A DNA stretch of 63,048 bases from Proteromonas lacertae. Its lineage: Eukaryota > Sar > Bigyra > Opalinata > Proteromonadidae. The position numbers and the translations under genes were made by a program. Below the pieces are notes generated by a model. That model worked only from the letters and a program-made list of their open reading frames with translations, was not told where the DNA came from and made no database searches. The DNA lies in contig NGBS01000913.1 of assembly GCA_002245135.1 (NCBI GenBank), positions 1-63,048 of the forward strand, in the 5' to 3' direction. This document shows, in pieces, positions 1 to 11,180 of this stretch. Every line of letters starts with the position of its first letter. Position 1 is the stretch's first letter.

Positions 1-86
1 TATATATATATTATAACGATATATAAATTAAAGAATAATTCAAATAAAAATTATATTTTAATATTTCTCAACAATTATAAATCATA

Positions 87-1057
87 ATGCAACCTAAAGA
101 TAGTAATAATGTTATAAATAATAGAAGATCATTGTTCTTAACTACATCAGACTATGATTCAAAATTTTCAAATAGATGGACAAGATGTATTAATACTCCA
201 ACTATAACTGAAAAATATCAATATATGAGTTTAATTACTGCAGTTATTCCAAATAACTTCTATACAGTACAAGATGAAGTAAATGATCATATACTCTTTA
301 ATTTTACTTATTATAGCTGCATTAATCCAGATGAAACAAATCCAATAAAATGGGCATACCTGAAAACCAAAATGGACCTTATAATAAAACTATTGATATT
401 AAAATACCTCAAAGAAAATATACAGGAAAAGAATTATTAGATTATTTTGCTAGAAATCTCTTAAGTTTTACTTTTTATGCATTTGATAATGGAGTGGAAC
501 CATTACCTGATGAAGATTTTGCAAATAGATTTCCATTTCATAAAGTAGATGATCAAACAGATGTACTTCAATTTGAAAAAACTTCAGAAAATAGATTAAA
601 GTTACAATTTAATTATATTACTCATTTCGGAAAATATTACTTTACAGATTTTAGTATGGAATTCCCTAACTTAGCATATAAGTTATTTGGTTTAGATGAA
701 ATAAATAAAAGTATATCAATTTATCATGCAAATCATTTAAGTGATGCATATTTCAGTAAAGATTTTAATTATTATTCTAATTTGTTACCAAATCAGCCTT
801 CTTTACTATGGGTGTCATTCATACAAATTAGATGTGACTGGGTTAATAGTGGTGAGAATTCAATGGTTTTAGCAAATATACCTGTAACTGATATAAATGC
901 AGATTATACTACATTCACTAATCCACAAATTGAATGGACAACTAAAAAGATGCAATATCACGAATATCAACGAATGAATATATCAGTCTCTCAACAAGAT
1001 GGTTATGCAATTGATTTAAATAACTTACCTATTTATTTTGAGATTATTTTGTATTAA
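87..1057 (+). pseudogene. Minor capsid (penton)-like part of the virus fossil
   Basis: Region directly before the major capsid gene, in the place where Polinton-type elements carry the minor (penton, single jelly-roll) capsid gene. The encoded sequence is rich in beta-prone, Tyr/Phe/Asn segments without cysteine motifs or membrane spans, as expected of a capsid protein. It appears broken. The penton identity is inferred from position and composition, not from a diagnostic motif. Confidence 0.5.
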
Positions 1058-1111
1058 TAAATTTCTTGCTATTTTTAAGCATTTTTTGATTTTTAAAAAA
1101 TAACATAAAAT

Positions 1112-2530
1112 ATGTCAATCACTGCTGTACCTAATTCACAAAAACATGAAAGCATTGTGCCAGCTTATATACCTGTCTACAATCATATTTTAGTTACACC
1201 TAACCAAAGCAGAAATGAGACTGTTTTATCTTTAAATTCAAACAGTGATGCTATTACATTTGAAATATCTGGTGATAATTGTGTTAATCTATCTAAAAGT
1301 TACTTTGAATTTGAATTAGATTATACTACAGGTCAAAAAAGAGATCATGCAGATGCAGGTAAAGGACAATGGAAATTACCTATTACACCTGTAACTGATT
1401 CTACTACTGGTAAAATGTTAGATCATATAAATTTAAGGAATTCAATGAATTTTGGAACTATCAAAGTATACAATAAAACTGGAACACTTCTATGTGATTT
1501 AGATAGTAGTTATAATGAATATAGAGATTTAGCTCATCAAATTGCTAATCAGTATCCTTATGATATAAAAGATTATCATTATTATGAATATTTATTTGAT
1601 GGCTTACGCATTAGAAATAATAAAATAGCTGAAACAACTATATGTAATTCTAATTCTACTTTAAATGCAAATGGAGGTGTTTGGAATTATTGGGAAGAAA
1701 TGGGAACAACAGAAGATATATTACATGGAAAACTATACTGTAGATTTCATTTTGCAGATTTCTATAATACCATATTAGCTTTGAAGAATGATATTTATTT
1801 TGGTGAAGTCATTTATATTCAATTCACATTTGCTCCTATAATGAATTGGATTCATCATAGCAATGGTTCTGTTTGGATTAATTCATGGCAACAGCATGTA
1901 GGAATGAAAATTATTAATCCTAGACTTTACATTTGTTACAATAAAGATCCAACATGTAATGCTAATACCATTAATTATTCAACTCATCATCCTATTGACT
2001 TTACTGACTTTAATATAGTTCAAATCACTAAAGATCCAATTCCAGGTAGTAATACTTTTAACTATAACTTCAGTATTAATAGTAGCATAGGAAGTTATGT
2101 TAAATATATATTATACAGAGCATATTATAATGATGCATATAATAGAGATACTATTCCTTTTGATCAAGATCAAGATAGAATAAGATGGCAAATTAATGAT
2201 TTCGTTTATACACCTGATTATTTATATCCTGCAAAATATCAGACATGGGAATATATGAGAAATATTATTCAAAATACAATATTTGATAAATGTAATACAT
2301 TATCATTTCCCAATTCATTTTTTGATGTTCTAAATTTCAGTACTGATCGATTAACTGAATTAAAATTAAGAGCTGGTAAAGACTTAGCAAGTGATTTAAA
2401 AATTACTTTGGATTGCTCAAATCAACGATTTGATGCTAATCATAATCCATATACAATTCATCATAAGTTCTACATAATTACTGGTAAACAATTGATTATT
2501 GGACCAAGAGGTGTTGAAAAGGTAGTATAA
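1112..2530 (+). CDS. Major capsid protein of the Polinton-like fossil
   Basis: A 472-residue frame that looks whole. It has the size and feel of Polinton/adintovirus-type double-jelly-roll major capsid proteins: beta-rich, no membrane segment, an N-terminal part with repeated Asn/Ser turns, and a C-terminal basic tail. It sits between the penton-like region and the packaging ATPase, a common morphogenesis-module order. Assignment is by context and general sequence character. A structure comparison with virophage and Polinton capsids would test it. Confidence 0.65.
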   Translation: MSITAVPNSQKHESIVPAYIPVYNHILVTPNQSRNETVLSLNSNSDAITFEISGDNCVNLSKSYFEFELDYTTGQKRDHADAGKGQWKLPITPVTDSTTGKMLDHINLRNSMNFGTIKVYNKTGTLLCDLDSSYNEYRDLAHQIANQYPYDIKDYHYYEYLFDGLRIRNNKIAETTICNSNSTLNANGGVWNYWEEMGTTEDILHGKLYCRFHFADFYNTILALKNDIYFGEVIYIQFTFAPIMNWIHHSNGSVWINSWQQHVGMKIINPRLYICYNKDPTCNANTINYSTHHPIDFTDFNIVQITKDPIPGSNTFNYNFSINSSIGSYVKYILYRAYYNDAYNRDTIPFDQDQDRIRWQINDFVYTPDYLYPAKYQTWEYMRNIIQNTIFDKCNTLSFPNSFFDVLNFSTDRLTELKLRAGKDLASDLKITLDCSNQRFDANHNPYTIHHKFYIITGKQLIIGPRGVEKVV

Positions 2531-2597
2531 GTAATAATACTTTATTATTGACTTCTATTTTTATTTTTTGATTTCTCACTACATAATATATACACAC

Positions 2598-3361
2598 ACT
2601 ATGTTTAAATTTGAAAAAATAAATAATATACAAATTGAACCTGTTGATGGTGGTGAGTCTTTTGATCCTAAGAAAATTCTGGGATATGATTACTTTAATG
2701 AGCCTTTCTGCAATATATTTATTGTAGCTCGTAAGAACAGTGGGAAAACTACTTTGATATACAATATATTAAGACATATTATAGATCCAAAATATAAGAA
2801 AAACAACATGTACATTTTTTCGTAGGTACAATTAAACAAGATAGGATATATGATTCAATTAAAGAGTTATTAGATTATAATGAAATTAGTTATGATGAAA
2901 ACGATTCATTATTTGAACCTTATTCAGGAGATAATTTAGTAGAGAAGTTAATGAAATCAATTGATGATACAAACAAAGATAATTTTGAGTATGCAGAACA
3001 TATTATAATATTTGATGATCTTAGTTTAGAGTTGAAAACAGCTAATATCATACCAGTATTAATGAAAGAAAATAGACATTTAAAATCAAAAATTATAATT
3101 AGTAGTCAATATATTACTGATATAGTACCTTCAGCAAGATCACAAGTAGATTATTGTTTAACATTTTATGGATTGAGTAACAGAAATTTGTTTGACTTAT
3201 ACAACTCATTGAATATATGGATACCTGAATATGAAACATTTAAAGAGTTATATTTAGCTGTTACTAAGCCACAATATAACTTCTTATATATTGATAATGT
3301 TAAAAAAGTGTTTAGAGCTAACTTTAATATTTTGATTGAAGATCATTCTGAAGTTTCTTGA
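2598..3361 (+). pseudogene. A32-like packaging ATPase region of the fossil
   Basis: FtsK/HerA-superfamily genome-packaging ATPase region. A Walker A motif (ARKNSGKTT) is visible at about 2728-2754, and a Walker B-like stretch (IIIFDDLS) at about 3004-3027 is followed by a sensor-like SSQY motif. These are the landmarks of the A32-type ATPases found with double-jelly-roll capsids in Polintons, virophages and NCLDVs. The region appears broken. It lies directly downstream of the capsid gene and abuts the next gene. Confidence 0.7.
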
Positions 3362-4191
3362 TGTTTTTATTAATTTTGTTATTTTATTGTTTATTAATTC
3401 AAAAAATGTTTATTGGGGAACGAAATACTTCAGATATAAATATTGATACAGATAAGCTTGCTAAAGATATAGCTGACAAAATAAATATACAACCTACTGA
3501 TCCTGATACTATTGTTAAACCTATTAATAATCATACTGATACTCAAATAAATAATATTATTACACCTGTTAATGATATCAAAACTACTACAAATACTATA
3601 TATGGTAAATGTCAAGAAATATATAATGTTGTAAATAATAGCTCTGGAGGTAGTACTACAATAGTTAATAATTCTGTATCACCTAAATTATTGCATACTG
3701 AATATACATATTGGTCAGTTAATTTCTATATATTTCAAGATGGTTCCATCAATCAATATGAATCTACTGTAAAAGTACCTATAAAAATTCAAATGTTTGA
3801 ACATTTTATGAGAATCAAGATATACAATGGCCTTGTTTTAAAAAATCATGATGATGGTTATGGATTTATATTATATCTAGATGACAATCATGTTATTAAA
3901 GCTGAACCAGGTAAAGAAGATTTATTGCAACAATATTATAACAAATTATTAGAAACATACTTTGTAGATGGTAGTAATGGAATATACTTCCCTATACAAG
4001 GTGTAATAAATGAAACTTCACAACCTGCAATTAATGATTATGGATGTTTTTGGCCTATATTAAGAAATAATAATAATAAATGTAATCTTTATATAGAACG
4101 AAAAGGTCTTGATGCATATTCATATCAAGCATTCCCACCTCAAGTTATTATAACAGAGTGGATGGATACAGGTGTTACAGAACCATTTTAA
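3358..4191 (+). CDS. Membrane-anchored accessory protein of the fossil
   Basis: A 277-residue frame that looks whole and starts at the end of the ATPase region. Residues 1-18 form a hydrophobic N-terminal anchor (FLLILLFYCLLIQ). An Asn/Thr/Ile-rich stalk with heptad-like spacing follows, then a beta-rich C-terminal domain with many aromatic residues. That plan (anchor, stalk, globular head) is compatible with a fibre-like or virion surface protein, but I recognise no family. It shares the strand and base composition of the capsid genes. Confidence 0.5.
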   Translation: MMFLLILLFYCLLIQKMFIGERNTSDINIDTDKLAKDIADKINIQPTDPDTIVKPINNHTDTQINNIITPVNDIKTTTNTIYGKCQEIYNVVNNSSGGSTTIVNNSVSPKLLHTEYTYWSVNFYIFQDGSINQYESTVKVPIKIQMFEHFMRIKIYNGLVLKNHDDGYGFILYLDDNHVIKAEPGKEDLLQQYYNKLLETYFVDGSNGIYFPIQGVINETSQPAINDYGCFWPILRNNNNKCNLYIERKGLDAYSYQAFPPQVIITEWMDTGVTEPF

Positions 4192-4326
4192 TCTTTATTA
4201 TGATTATTTTATTATGTTTATTATAAAATTTATTATATTTTTATTATATTATATGATTTTTATTAAATTACGCATATTTTTAAACCCTGTCCCAAATCAT
4301 TTTAAGATAAAGATTCGTTTTAAAAT

Positions 4327-4806
4327 TTAGAGTATGTTTATCGTAGTTTGATCATTGTTTCCTTTAACTTCTTCTTGTGCTTCTTCTTCCTCATCATCAT
4401 CACTATCATCAAATATATAATTCTTCTTTACATAATGTTTCAACATAGGATTCTTCTTCAAATGAACACTTCCCATTCCTTCAGGTAGTGTTAACCATTC
4501 AATATACTTATCAAACACTGCAAAATAATGTCTATTTAATCCTCTTGGTTTTACTGATGGTTTAATATCGAAAAGCATCATGTAATATCTCTTATCGCTA
4601 TACTTTGTCCACATCTTTTGATGACAAATAGCACAGAATTCATTATAAGACTTTATCTCTTCCTTAGGTAATGGACTATCTAAAACTGCACTTATATTAT
4701 GGTTAAAATATAAGTAAAACTTACATGTTCCACATATACACTTATCTAAATAATCTTCATTATTTCTAAATGAACAAAAGAAAGCAAAGTTTACTGAAGC
4801 ACACAT
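4327..4806 (-). CDS. Small Cys-rich/acidic-tail protein of the fossil
   Basis: A 159-residue frame on the strand opposite to the capsid module. The N-terminal half has paired cysteines (CICGTC, then CAIC about 30 residues on), possibly a zinc-binding fold. The C-terminal part has a long Asp/Glu run (DDSDDDEEEE). I recognise no family. A gene of opposite orientation at the end of the element suggests a separate early or regulatory transcription unit, but that is inference. Confidence 0.45.
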   Translation of the reverse strand: MCASVNFAFFCSFRNNEDYLDKCICGTCKFYLYFNHNISAVLDSPLPKEEIKSYNEFCAICHQKMWTKYSDKRYYMMLFDIKPSVKPRGLNRHYFAVFDKYIEWLTLPEGMGSVHLKKNPMLKHYVKKNYIFDDSDDDEEEEAQEEVKGNNDQTTINIL

Positions 4807-5345
4807 ATTTTATATTTTTTTGATAAAAAACGGTTTTTTCAAAAATGCCAGGAAAATCAAAACTGTTTCTTTTTTCTGTTTATAACAACAGTTTCTCGTC
4901 AGAATTTCGATTTATTAAAAAATATAGAATACTGCAGATAATTCTTTAAATATATATTTTTGATACTATTTAAATTCTTTTGAATGTTTTTAACTACACT
5001 ATATAAATCCATTATTAATTTGATAAATGAAAAAAATAACTAAAAAAAAGTAAGAACGTATTCTGTAGCTTGGCCACCACACTATTTAATCACTAAGTCC
5101 TAGCTAGGCTACACAGGACACGCTACTTACTTACATAGAAATACATTTCTTATTATATAAAGTAGCTACCCTGCCGGGGTAGAACAGGTAGCTACCTTTC
5201 TATTTATACACTTTATTTCTACTATCCTACACTACAAACTATTAAAAACATAAAAATAAATTTTAACCCATAAATTTATTCACACACTAAAATATATACA
5301 CAATTTTAAATTCACCGCTTGCTCCAGTATAACCCGTACCAAAAA
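4807..5345. other. Palindrome-rich gap at the fossil's right edge
   Basis: No gene seen. The stretch holds T-runs and A-runs (4807-5050) and then unusually G+C-rich short palindromes: CCTAGCTAGG at 5099-5108, and an inverted pair GTAGCTACC (5162-5170) / GGTAGCTACC (5187-5196) around a G+C-rich loop. This may be the terminal region of the virus-like element, but its partner end lies outside the window so it cannot be tested here. Confidence 0.4.
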
Positions 5346-8300
5346 CTAATTCACACTCAAATCGCTTATTCTTACCTGTAGAAGGCACCTAAGAATAGTC
5401 TGGTACGGTTTACCCACATACAGTGATATTCTTACGGTTATACATATATCACAGTTATCATCAGCTATTATTTTATATTTCAATAATTCAAAATGATAAG
5501 TCCCTTTTATTAAATTTAGATTTAAAGAGAACAACTGAGAACTAAATACAGCTTTAGCAGTTACTATACATTATATAAGCATAATAATATATACATGTTC
5601 TTTTTTCTTGACCAAGAATACCTTCTTCACCAAAATACTCTCCAACAATACAATACTTGACTATTTTTTCATTTTCAGCTTCAATATTCTCAATCAGTGC
5701 TAATTTACCTTTAACAATGAAGTAAACATCAGTTGCATATTCACCTTCATGGTATAAAAAATCTTTATGAGATAAATATACAGGCTATAAAGGATAAAAA
5801 ACATCGAATATATATACATCTAAAATTGTCATCATATAAGCAACAAAACCAAAATCTTTTTCATCTTTAAATATCATTATTTTAGGAATATAATCTCTAT
5901 ATACATATAATACAATTTGAGTAGATAAATGCTCAGGTAATTCATTCAATAAACTATTCTCACCATATGGTGTTTTAATATGAAATAAGAATTGATAATG
6001 ATTAAATACTCTATCAACCATCCTTTGAGGTATTTTTCTATCATCTAAATAAGCAGCTATTTGATTCATTCTGACAGTATTTTTACCTCCACTTGATTGC
6101 ATTTGAGTTACTAAATCAGATACTCCTCCAATAATCCATGCAAATACAACTGATCCAATAATAACCAATATAATACTAACTATCCTTTCTATATCATTTC
6201 TGCCTGATAAATCACCATATCCTGTCGTTGTGATTGTTGAAAAACTCCAATATAATGATCCAATATATAAATCAGTTAAAGATGCATTGACGAAACTTGG
6301 AGTTATTGTCCATCTATCTGAATAAGACTCAAAAGTGGAGAAATAATAAAACACACATGCCGCACAATGAGCAATATAAAACACTTCAAATAATAAAGTA
6401 GTCATTCGATTGACATTTGGTGAAAATTCAAATTTGACTGTTATATTTGTATATAAACTATTCAATTTGAACAGACGGAGTAATGGTAAGATATAAAATA
6501 TCTTTAATCCTTTCCAATTCTTTGAATAAGGAGGTTTGAAAATACCTGTTGCAGGAAATATTAAATCTAATGGCAATATCGCTAATAAATCTATAAAGAA
6601 CCAACCTTCTAAATAATGTCTTAATATTAACTTTGGTTCTTTTATCAACACAGTTTTCTTATTATAATAAGCTGTTCTTGTTGATAAAAACATATCAAAT
6701 AAGAAAAATACATAACAAATAATCTTAATAACCAGCCAAGGAGTTGCAGCTTCAGTACCAAATGCTATTCGATAAGGGCATTCAATCAAATTTAAAAAAA
6801 TTAGAAGTAAAATAATGCAATTGTAATAAGCTCGTATTGTTGTATCTGGTAAGTAAACGTAAGGCGGAAGTTCTTCATCTTTTTCATAATCTTCAACATC
6901 TTCATTTAACATAGATAATAGATCAGCAACATTGTCTTTTATCTCAGTTTTTTCTTTTAATATTCTTACTACTTCTTCTTTAAATTCTCCTTCTAATTTC
7001 ATCTTAAATCCATTACAAAGTAAATAGTCACAGAATAATGCGTTCTTTCTCCTTGCAGCTAAATGATATGTTTCTGTTCTCTGTTCTTCTAAAACTGTTG
7101 GTGAATCAATAGTAACATTAAATACTGAACTTCTCTTCTGTTTTGGATTTAAGAATGGAGGTAATGTTTCTGAACGTCCTAATTGATTAGAATCATATCT
7201 AAATGACATTTTTGAAGTAGAAGTGGGTGTTGAATAACCTGATGATTTACAAGATAATAATTCCTGTCGAGTTATTACGGATTTCTTGGCTTTAACATTC
7301 TCTAAATATTTCATAAATGTTTTTATTTCGATTAATCGATCTGAAGCTGTTTTCATGAATTTTTTACAGAGAGTTGAATATTTCTTCATTAATCTAGCTA
7401 AATCATTCCTATAAATAATAATAATAATAATTTAATGATATAGTAAATATATATATACTTTGTAATAAACAACAAATCACATTTTGTAGCTGCACAGAAT
7501 GAACAAGGACTTGGAATATCCAAAACAGTGGAAATATCACCAAAATAATGTCCAGCGAAATAAATACCACAAGTAAATGGAGAATTTTGATAATCAACAA
7601 ACATTTCAGTTTCCCCTTTTTGTATAAAGTATATTTCTCGACCAATCCAACCATCATGTGATATTAAATCACCTTGATCGTGGAACATAGGTCGTAAACA
7701 TAATAATAACTCAGTTATTGTTGTTCTAGTTTCTTTTATGAATATTGGACAGTAAGAGGCAAAATCGTAGAATTGTTCTGATACAATTTGATTGGTTATA
7801 TTATCTGATAAATCTGATAATACAAATTCTTCATCAAATACAGATTTGTGTCTATAAAAATACTTATAATATTTCAATATTTTATTAGTTAATGCATGTG
7901 ATAAACCTCTATCTCGACAATATTGCTTTACTTTAATAATCTTCTTATCTGATACTATTTTCTTAATTGAAGGATCATTATAAATCGAACCAATATCACC
8001 TACTAGATAACCATAAGTAACAGCACCACAAGTTTGTGTGAGTATACACACTAATCTTTCATATGAATTATTACCTGATAAATCACCATATCCAACTGTA
8101 GCTATAGTAACAATTGACCAATATAATGATGAAATATATTGAGTGAACTTAGATGAATCTTGAATACCTAATATATACAGCCAAGACTCGTGTGGTTTAG
8201 AAACTATATAATTAATAATAATAACATATATATATATATACTATATCTACCACAATAATACCAAGTACATGAAAACAAATGAGCTATAACTAAAACAACA

Positions 8301-9691
8301 ACAAACAATTTTGTGAGTGAAAACATACGAGGATTAATTCTTAGTTTCTGCCTAATCCAATCTGTATGATTGAATACTTCAAAGGCTCTTAGTAATCTTA
8401 ATAATTGTAATAATCTGAAATGCATTGTAACAGTGGTGAAACACGGATCGAATGGGAAAATACTTATAAAATCAACAATAAACCAAGAACTATGAGAATA
8501 TTATTAATATTTCATATACTGTATGTAATTATGTACAATTGTCTTAATATTTGTATCTAATACGTTTCTATCATATGCATCAGAATGAGCAGTTATAAAA
8601 TTCAATAATAAGTACAATTAGTATTAAAGAAATATATATATATATATATGAATATATAAGAATGATATATCAACCCAATAGGTTATATCCAATATAATCT
8701 TAAATGCTAAACACCATCCTGTATAATTCAAATGAAAACCAACAATAATAGGAATAAATATAGTAGCAAGACTATTACATAAATAATAATAATTTATACA
8801 CGATCATAATACTATTAAATCCTTTCCATAATTTCATAACCGTACATCTTGGATCTATAATATAAGTATTAGTAACAAAGAATTGAATATCAATGTTATC
8901 TTCATTAGCAGTGTTTTTCTCTGATATTGTGTCTGATATCTTATTTTTACCGGATTTATAACCTCTTTCTAACATTTGAATTCTGATAAACTCGTTATTT
9001 ACCATTATCTCCTGTTTTTTGAAACAAGTTTCATAAGGTGGAGGTATAATCTCTGGATTCTCGTTTAAATCATTGTTTTGAACTTTTCGAGTATTTCTTA
9101 AGGTAGAATAAAGAAAATCTGAAGCATCCAAATCTCTAATGAAAATAATCAATGTAAATATATATATACAAAGTTTTCAATGGTTTAGGACTATCCGATG
9201 AATTGTCTTCTTCACTTATGGGAGATGAATTGTTATGTTTTTCAGTAGATATCTGAGGAGGTAATGCAGCTTCAGGCAATGTACTATATTTAATAGTTTG
9301 AATAAAATTTATACAAATCTGATGTAGAGGATGGTTTTCGTAGAATATCTGGAGGTCTTCTGGTTAATGTCTAATTGGTTAAGAAAAAAATACATACATT
9401 AAGACGAAGCATAGGTGGCGTTGAAATAGTCGAACTAGAAGGAGTTATCTCTCGCTTTGTTTCCGTTACTACAGATATATTGTCGGAAGGTGTTTTAGCA
9501 CGAGTTTCACTGTAATTTTATCAGAAAAAAATATACTGTGTCTCTGGGAATGTTAATGGAGGCATTTCTAAAGTTTGATGGTGATGATGGTGATGCGTTG
9601 TTCTGGTTGATGACAATTCATTCTAAAATATATTAAATATATATACTTGCAGCAACGGTGGAGTTTTATAACCATTCCGACCTTCTGACAT
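5346..9691 (-). CDS. Two-module CNBD K+ channel (tandem 6TM-CNBD x2)
   Basis: One spliced gene of about 1,200 residues encodes two voltage/cyclic-nucleotide-type K+ channels in tandem. Start is ATG at 9691 (MSEGRNGYK...), then a disordered Ser/Thr/Pro tail with a His run. Module A: S1-S6 about 8850-8040, an S4-like RLLQLLRLLRAF stretch, selectivity filter TVGYGD near 8095, cyclic-nucleotide-binding domain about 7760-7440. Module B: linker from 7389, S1-S6 about 6830-6130, filter TTGYGD near 6220, CNBD about 5820-5590 with GEYFGEEG. An intron at about 7391-7440 joins the modules in frame, so they are not two genes. Both filters predict K+ selectivity; two such chains would make a four-domain pore. 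About ten introns of 24-60 nt. The tail after QLFSLN lacks the usual end of the CNBD, so the 3' end may have been altered by the adjoining virus-like fossil. Confidence 0.85.
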
Positions 9692-9709
9692 CTAAAATCA
9701 AAAAAGATG

Positions 9710-9810
9710 AAAATGAAAAAAGAAATTTGGCTGTTATTTCTTTGTTAATGCGACAAGAAAATACAAACATTTTGGAGATTATTTTGACTGTCGCTTCAGA
9801 AGAGAAAGAT
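9710..9810 (+). repeat. 100-bp dispersed repeat, copy 1
   Basis: This stretch matches 20227-20326 in the same orientation with about 10% difference. Both read in one frame as NEKRNLA(V/I)ISLLM(R/Q)QENTN, so the source was probably coding. The present copy sits in a 65-codon frame (9658-9855) overlapping the channel gene's 5' end on the other strand, so it is more likely a gene or transposon fragment than a working gene. Source family not recognised. Confidence 0.6.
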
Positions 9811-9855
9811 TGTGAATCATTATTACCAGGTAAATACATTTATTTTGAATGTTAA

Positions 9856-10558
9856 CTTGATTACATCTTTTGTAATAAATTATCATTGATCACTATCAAT
9901 CTGATGAGTTTTAATGGCATTGCCATTAGCTGAATAACAATAGTACTCTTTTCCACATGCTTTACAGATGCAAATTATAAAGTCTTCAATTTTCACATAT
10001 GCTTTATGATGAAAATAATAAAAAATATTTTAGATAAAAAACTTTAAATATCAGAATATAAGATTAATACAAAGTAGTTCAAATCACTAAATAAGGGTAT
10101 ATCCATAAGTATAAATGATTGATATTGTCAACTTTTAATACACGTTTATTTTAATACATATGTATTTTTCTAATATTCTTGTTTCTAATTTATTATTTTT
10201 ATAAAATTCTGTTATATTTTTGCATGCTAATTTTGGTAACTCCCTCATCGTAACTATTGGTTTATGAAAAATTTCCAGTTGGTTTGACCAACTAGTTACG
10301 ATGAGGCTTGAATTTCTAATTTATAACTATCTTCACTATTAATACTTTTATCTACTTCAAATATAATCGGAAGTTGATTTTCTAACATGTCCTATAATTT
10401 TCACTAAGTTTATACGATTCTCAAAAATAAAGTCGTTTCTATTTCTTTATTCTCATACAGAAGTCTAACTTAATAGCAACTGATAACATAATGATAATTA
10501 GCTCATATAATTAAGAATAGAAATTCAAAAAATTCAAAAATTAATGTAAATATTGCTT
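9856..10558. other. Intergenic gap with a zinc-ribbon-like scrap and a hairpin
   Basis: No complete gene seen. On the minus strand about 9889-10010 reads a short frame with CxCxxCGKEYYC, a possible exon scrap of a zinc-binding protein. At 10243-10256 and 10293-10306 lie perfect 14-bp inverted arms (CCTCATCGTAACTA and its complement) around a 36-nt loop, a small foldback structure. The rest is plain A+T-rich sequence. Confidence 0.4.
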
Positions 10559-11180
10559 TGTTGTTCCCCGTATGGCGGAAATCTATATTGCAGAATGATT
10601 CAATCAAAACTAATATGATATTCATGATGTTCGGAGTTAGTTATTAACAAATATATAGTTAGTTTGTCATATGACCTACATCTGTGATATACTTTTTTAT
10701 GAACTTCACTATTATCAATATTAAACTAATTTTTGTATATTTTCTATTATAATGTATCAGTCACTACTACAGTCTAAAATACATTATCTGATATGAATAG
10801 AATACAATAATTTTAATGTTAAGGTAGTAAAAAAGGAAATTAAAGAGCAGGCTTGAGCGAGGCTTGAACTTATTTTTTCTTTTTTCTTTTTTAACCTCCT
10901 TAACATTAAAAATAGTGAATTCTATTCATATCAGATAATGTATTTTAGACTGTAGTAGTGACTGATACATTATAATAGAAAATATACAAAAATTAGTTTA
11001 ATATTGATAATAATGAAGTTCATAAATAAGTATATCACAGATGTAGGTCATATGACAAACTAACTATATATTTGTTAATAACTAACTCCGAACATCATGA
11101 ATATCATATTAGTTTTGATTGAATCATTCTGCAATATAGATTTCCGCCATACGGGGATTTCCGCCATACGGGGAACAACA
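10559..11180. mobile_element. Foldback/MITE-like element, 622 bp
   Basis: Near-perfect inverted repeat with arms of about 275 bp (10559-10835 and about 10902-11180) and a spacer of about 65 bp, so almost the whole element is a hairpin. Ends read TGTTGTTCCCCG...CGGGGAACAACA. TTGCTT flanks it directly on both sides (10553-10558 and 11181-11186), a likely target-site duplication. The right end carries a 17-bp tandem doubling of GATTTCCGCCATACGGG. It has no coding capacity and is probably mobilised in trans by a DNA transposase. Confidence 0.8.

Larger units (their letters stand above)
1..5340. mobile_element. Polinton-like virus-type fossil, right-hand part
   Basis: Virus-like element of the Polinton/Polinton-like-virus kind. 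Visible parts, left to right: a minor-capsid (penton)-like region, a major capsid protein gene, an A32/FtsK-HerA-type packaging ATPase region, a membrane-anchored accessory gene, and on the opposite strand a small Cys-rich/acidic gene. The polymerase, integrase and protease typical of Polintons are not seen and would lie left of the window. The right limit is not certain: palindrome-rich sequence at about 5040-5340 could be the terminal region. The element looks broken, with roughly two breaks in the visible part, while the major capsid and accessory genes look whole, which suggests a fairly young copy. Family assignment rests on part order, the ATPase motifs and capsid-like sequence seen by eye. 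Confidence 0.75.

Noticed and set aside
5346-9152. Several separate channel genes or a broken channel gene
   Set aside because: All breaks between open stretches fall on short GTAT...TAG introns that keep the channel domain order without loss.
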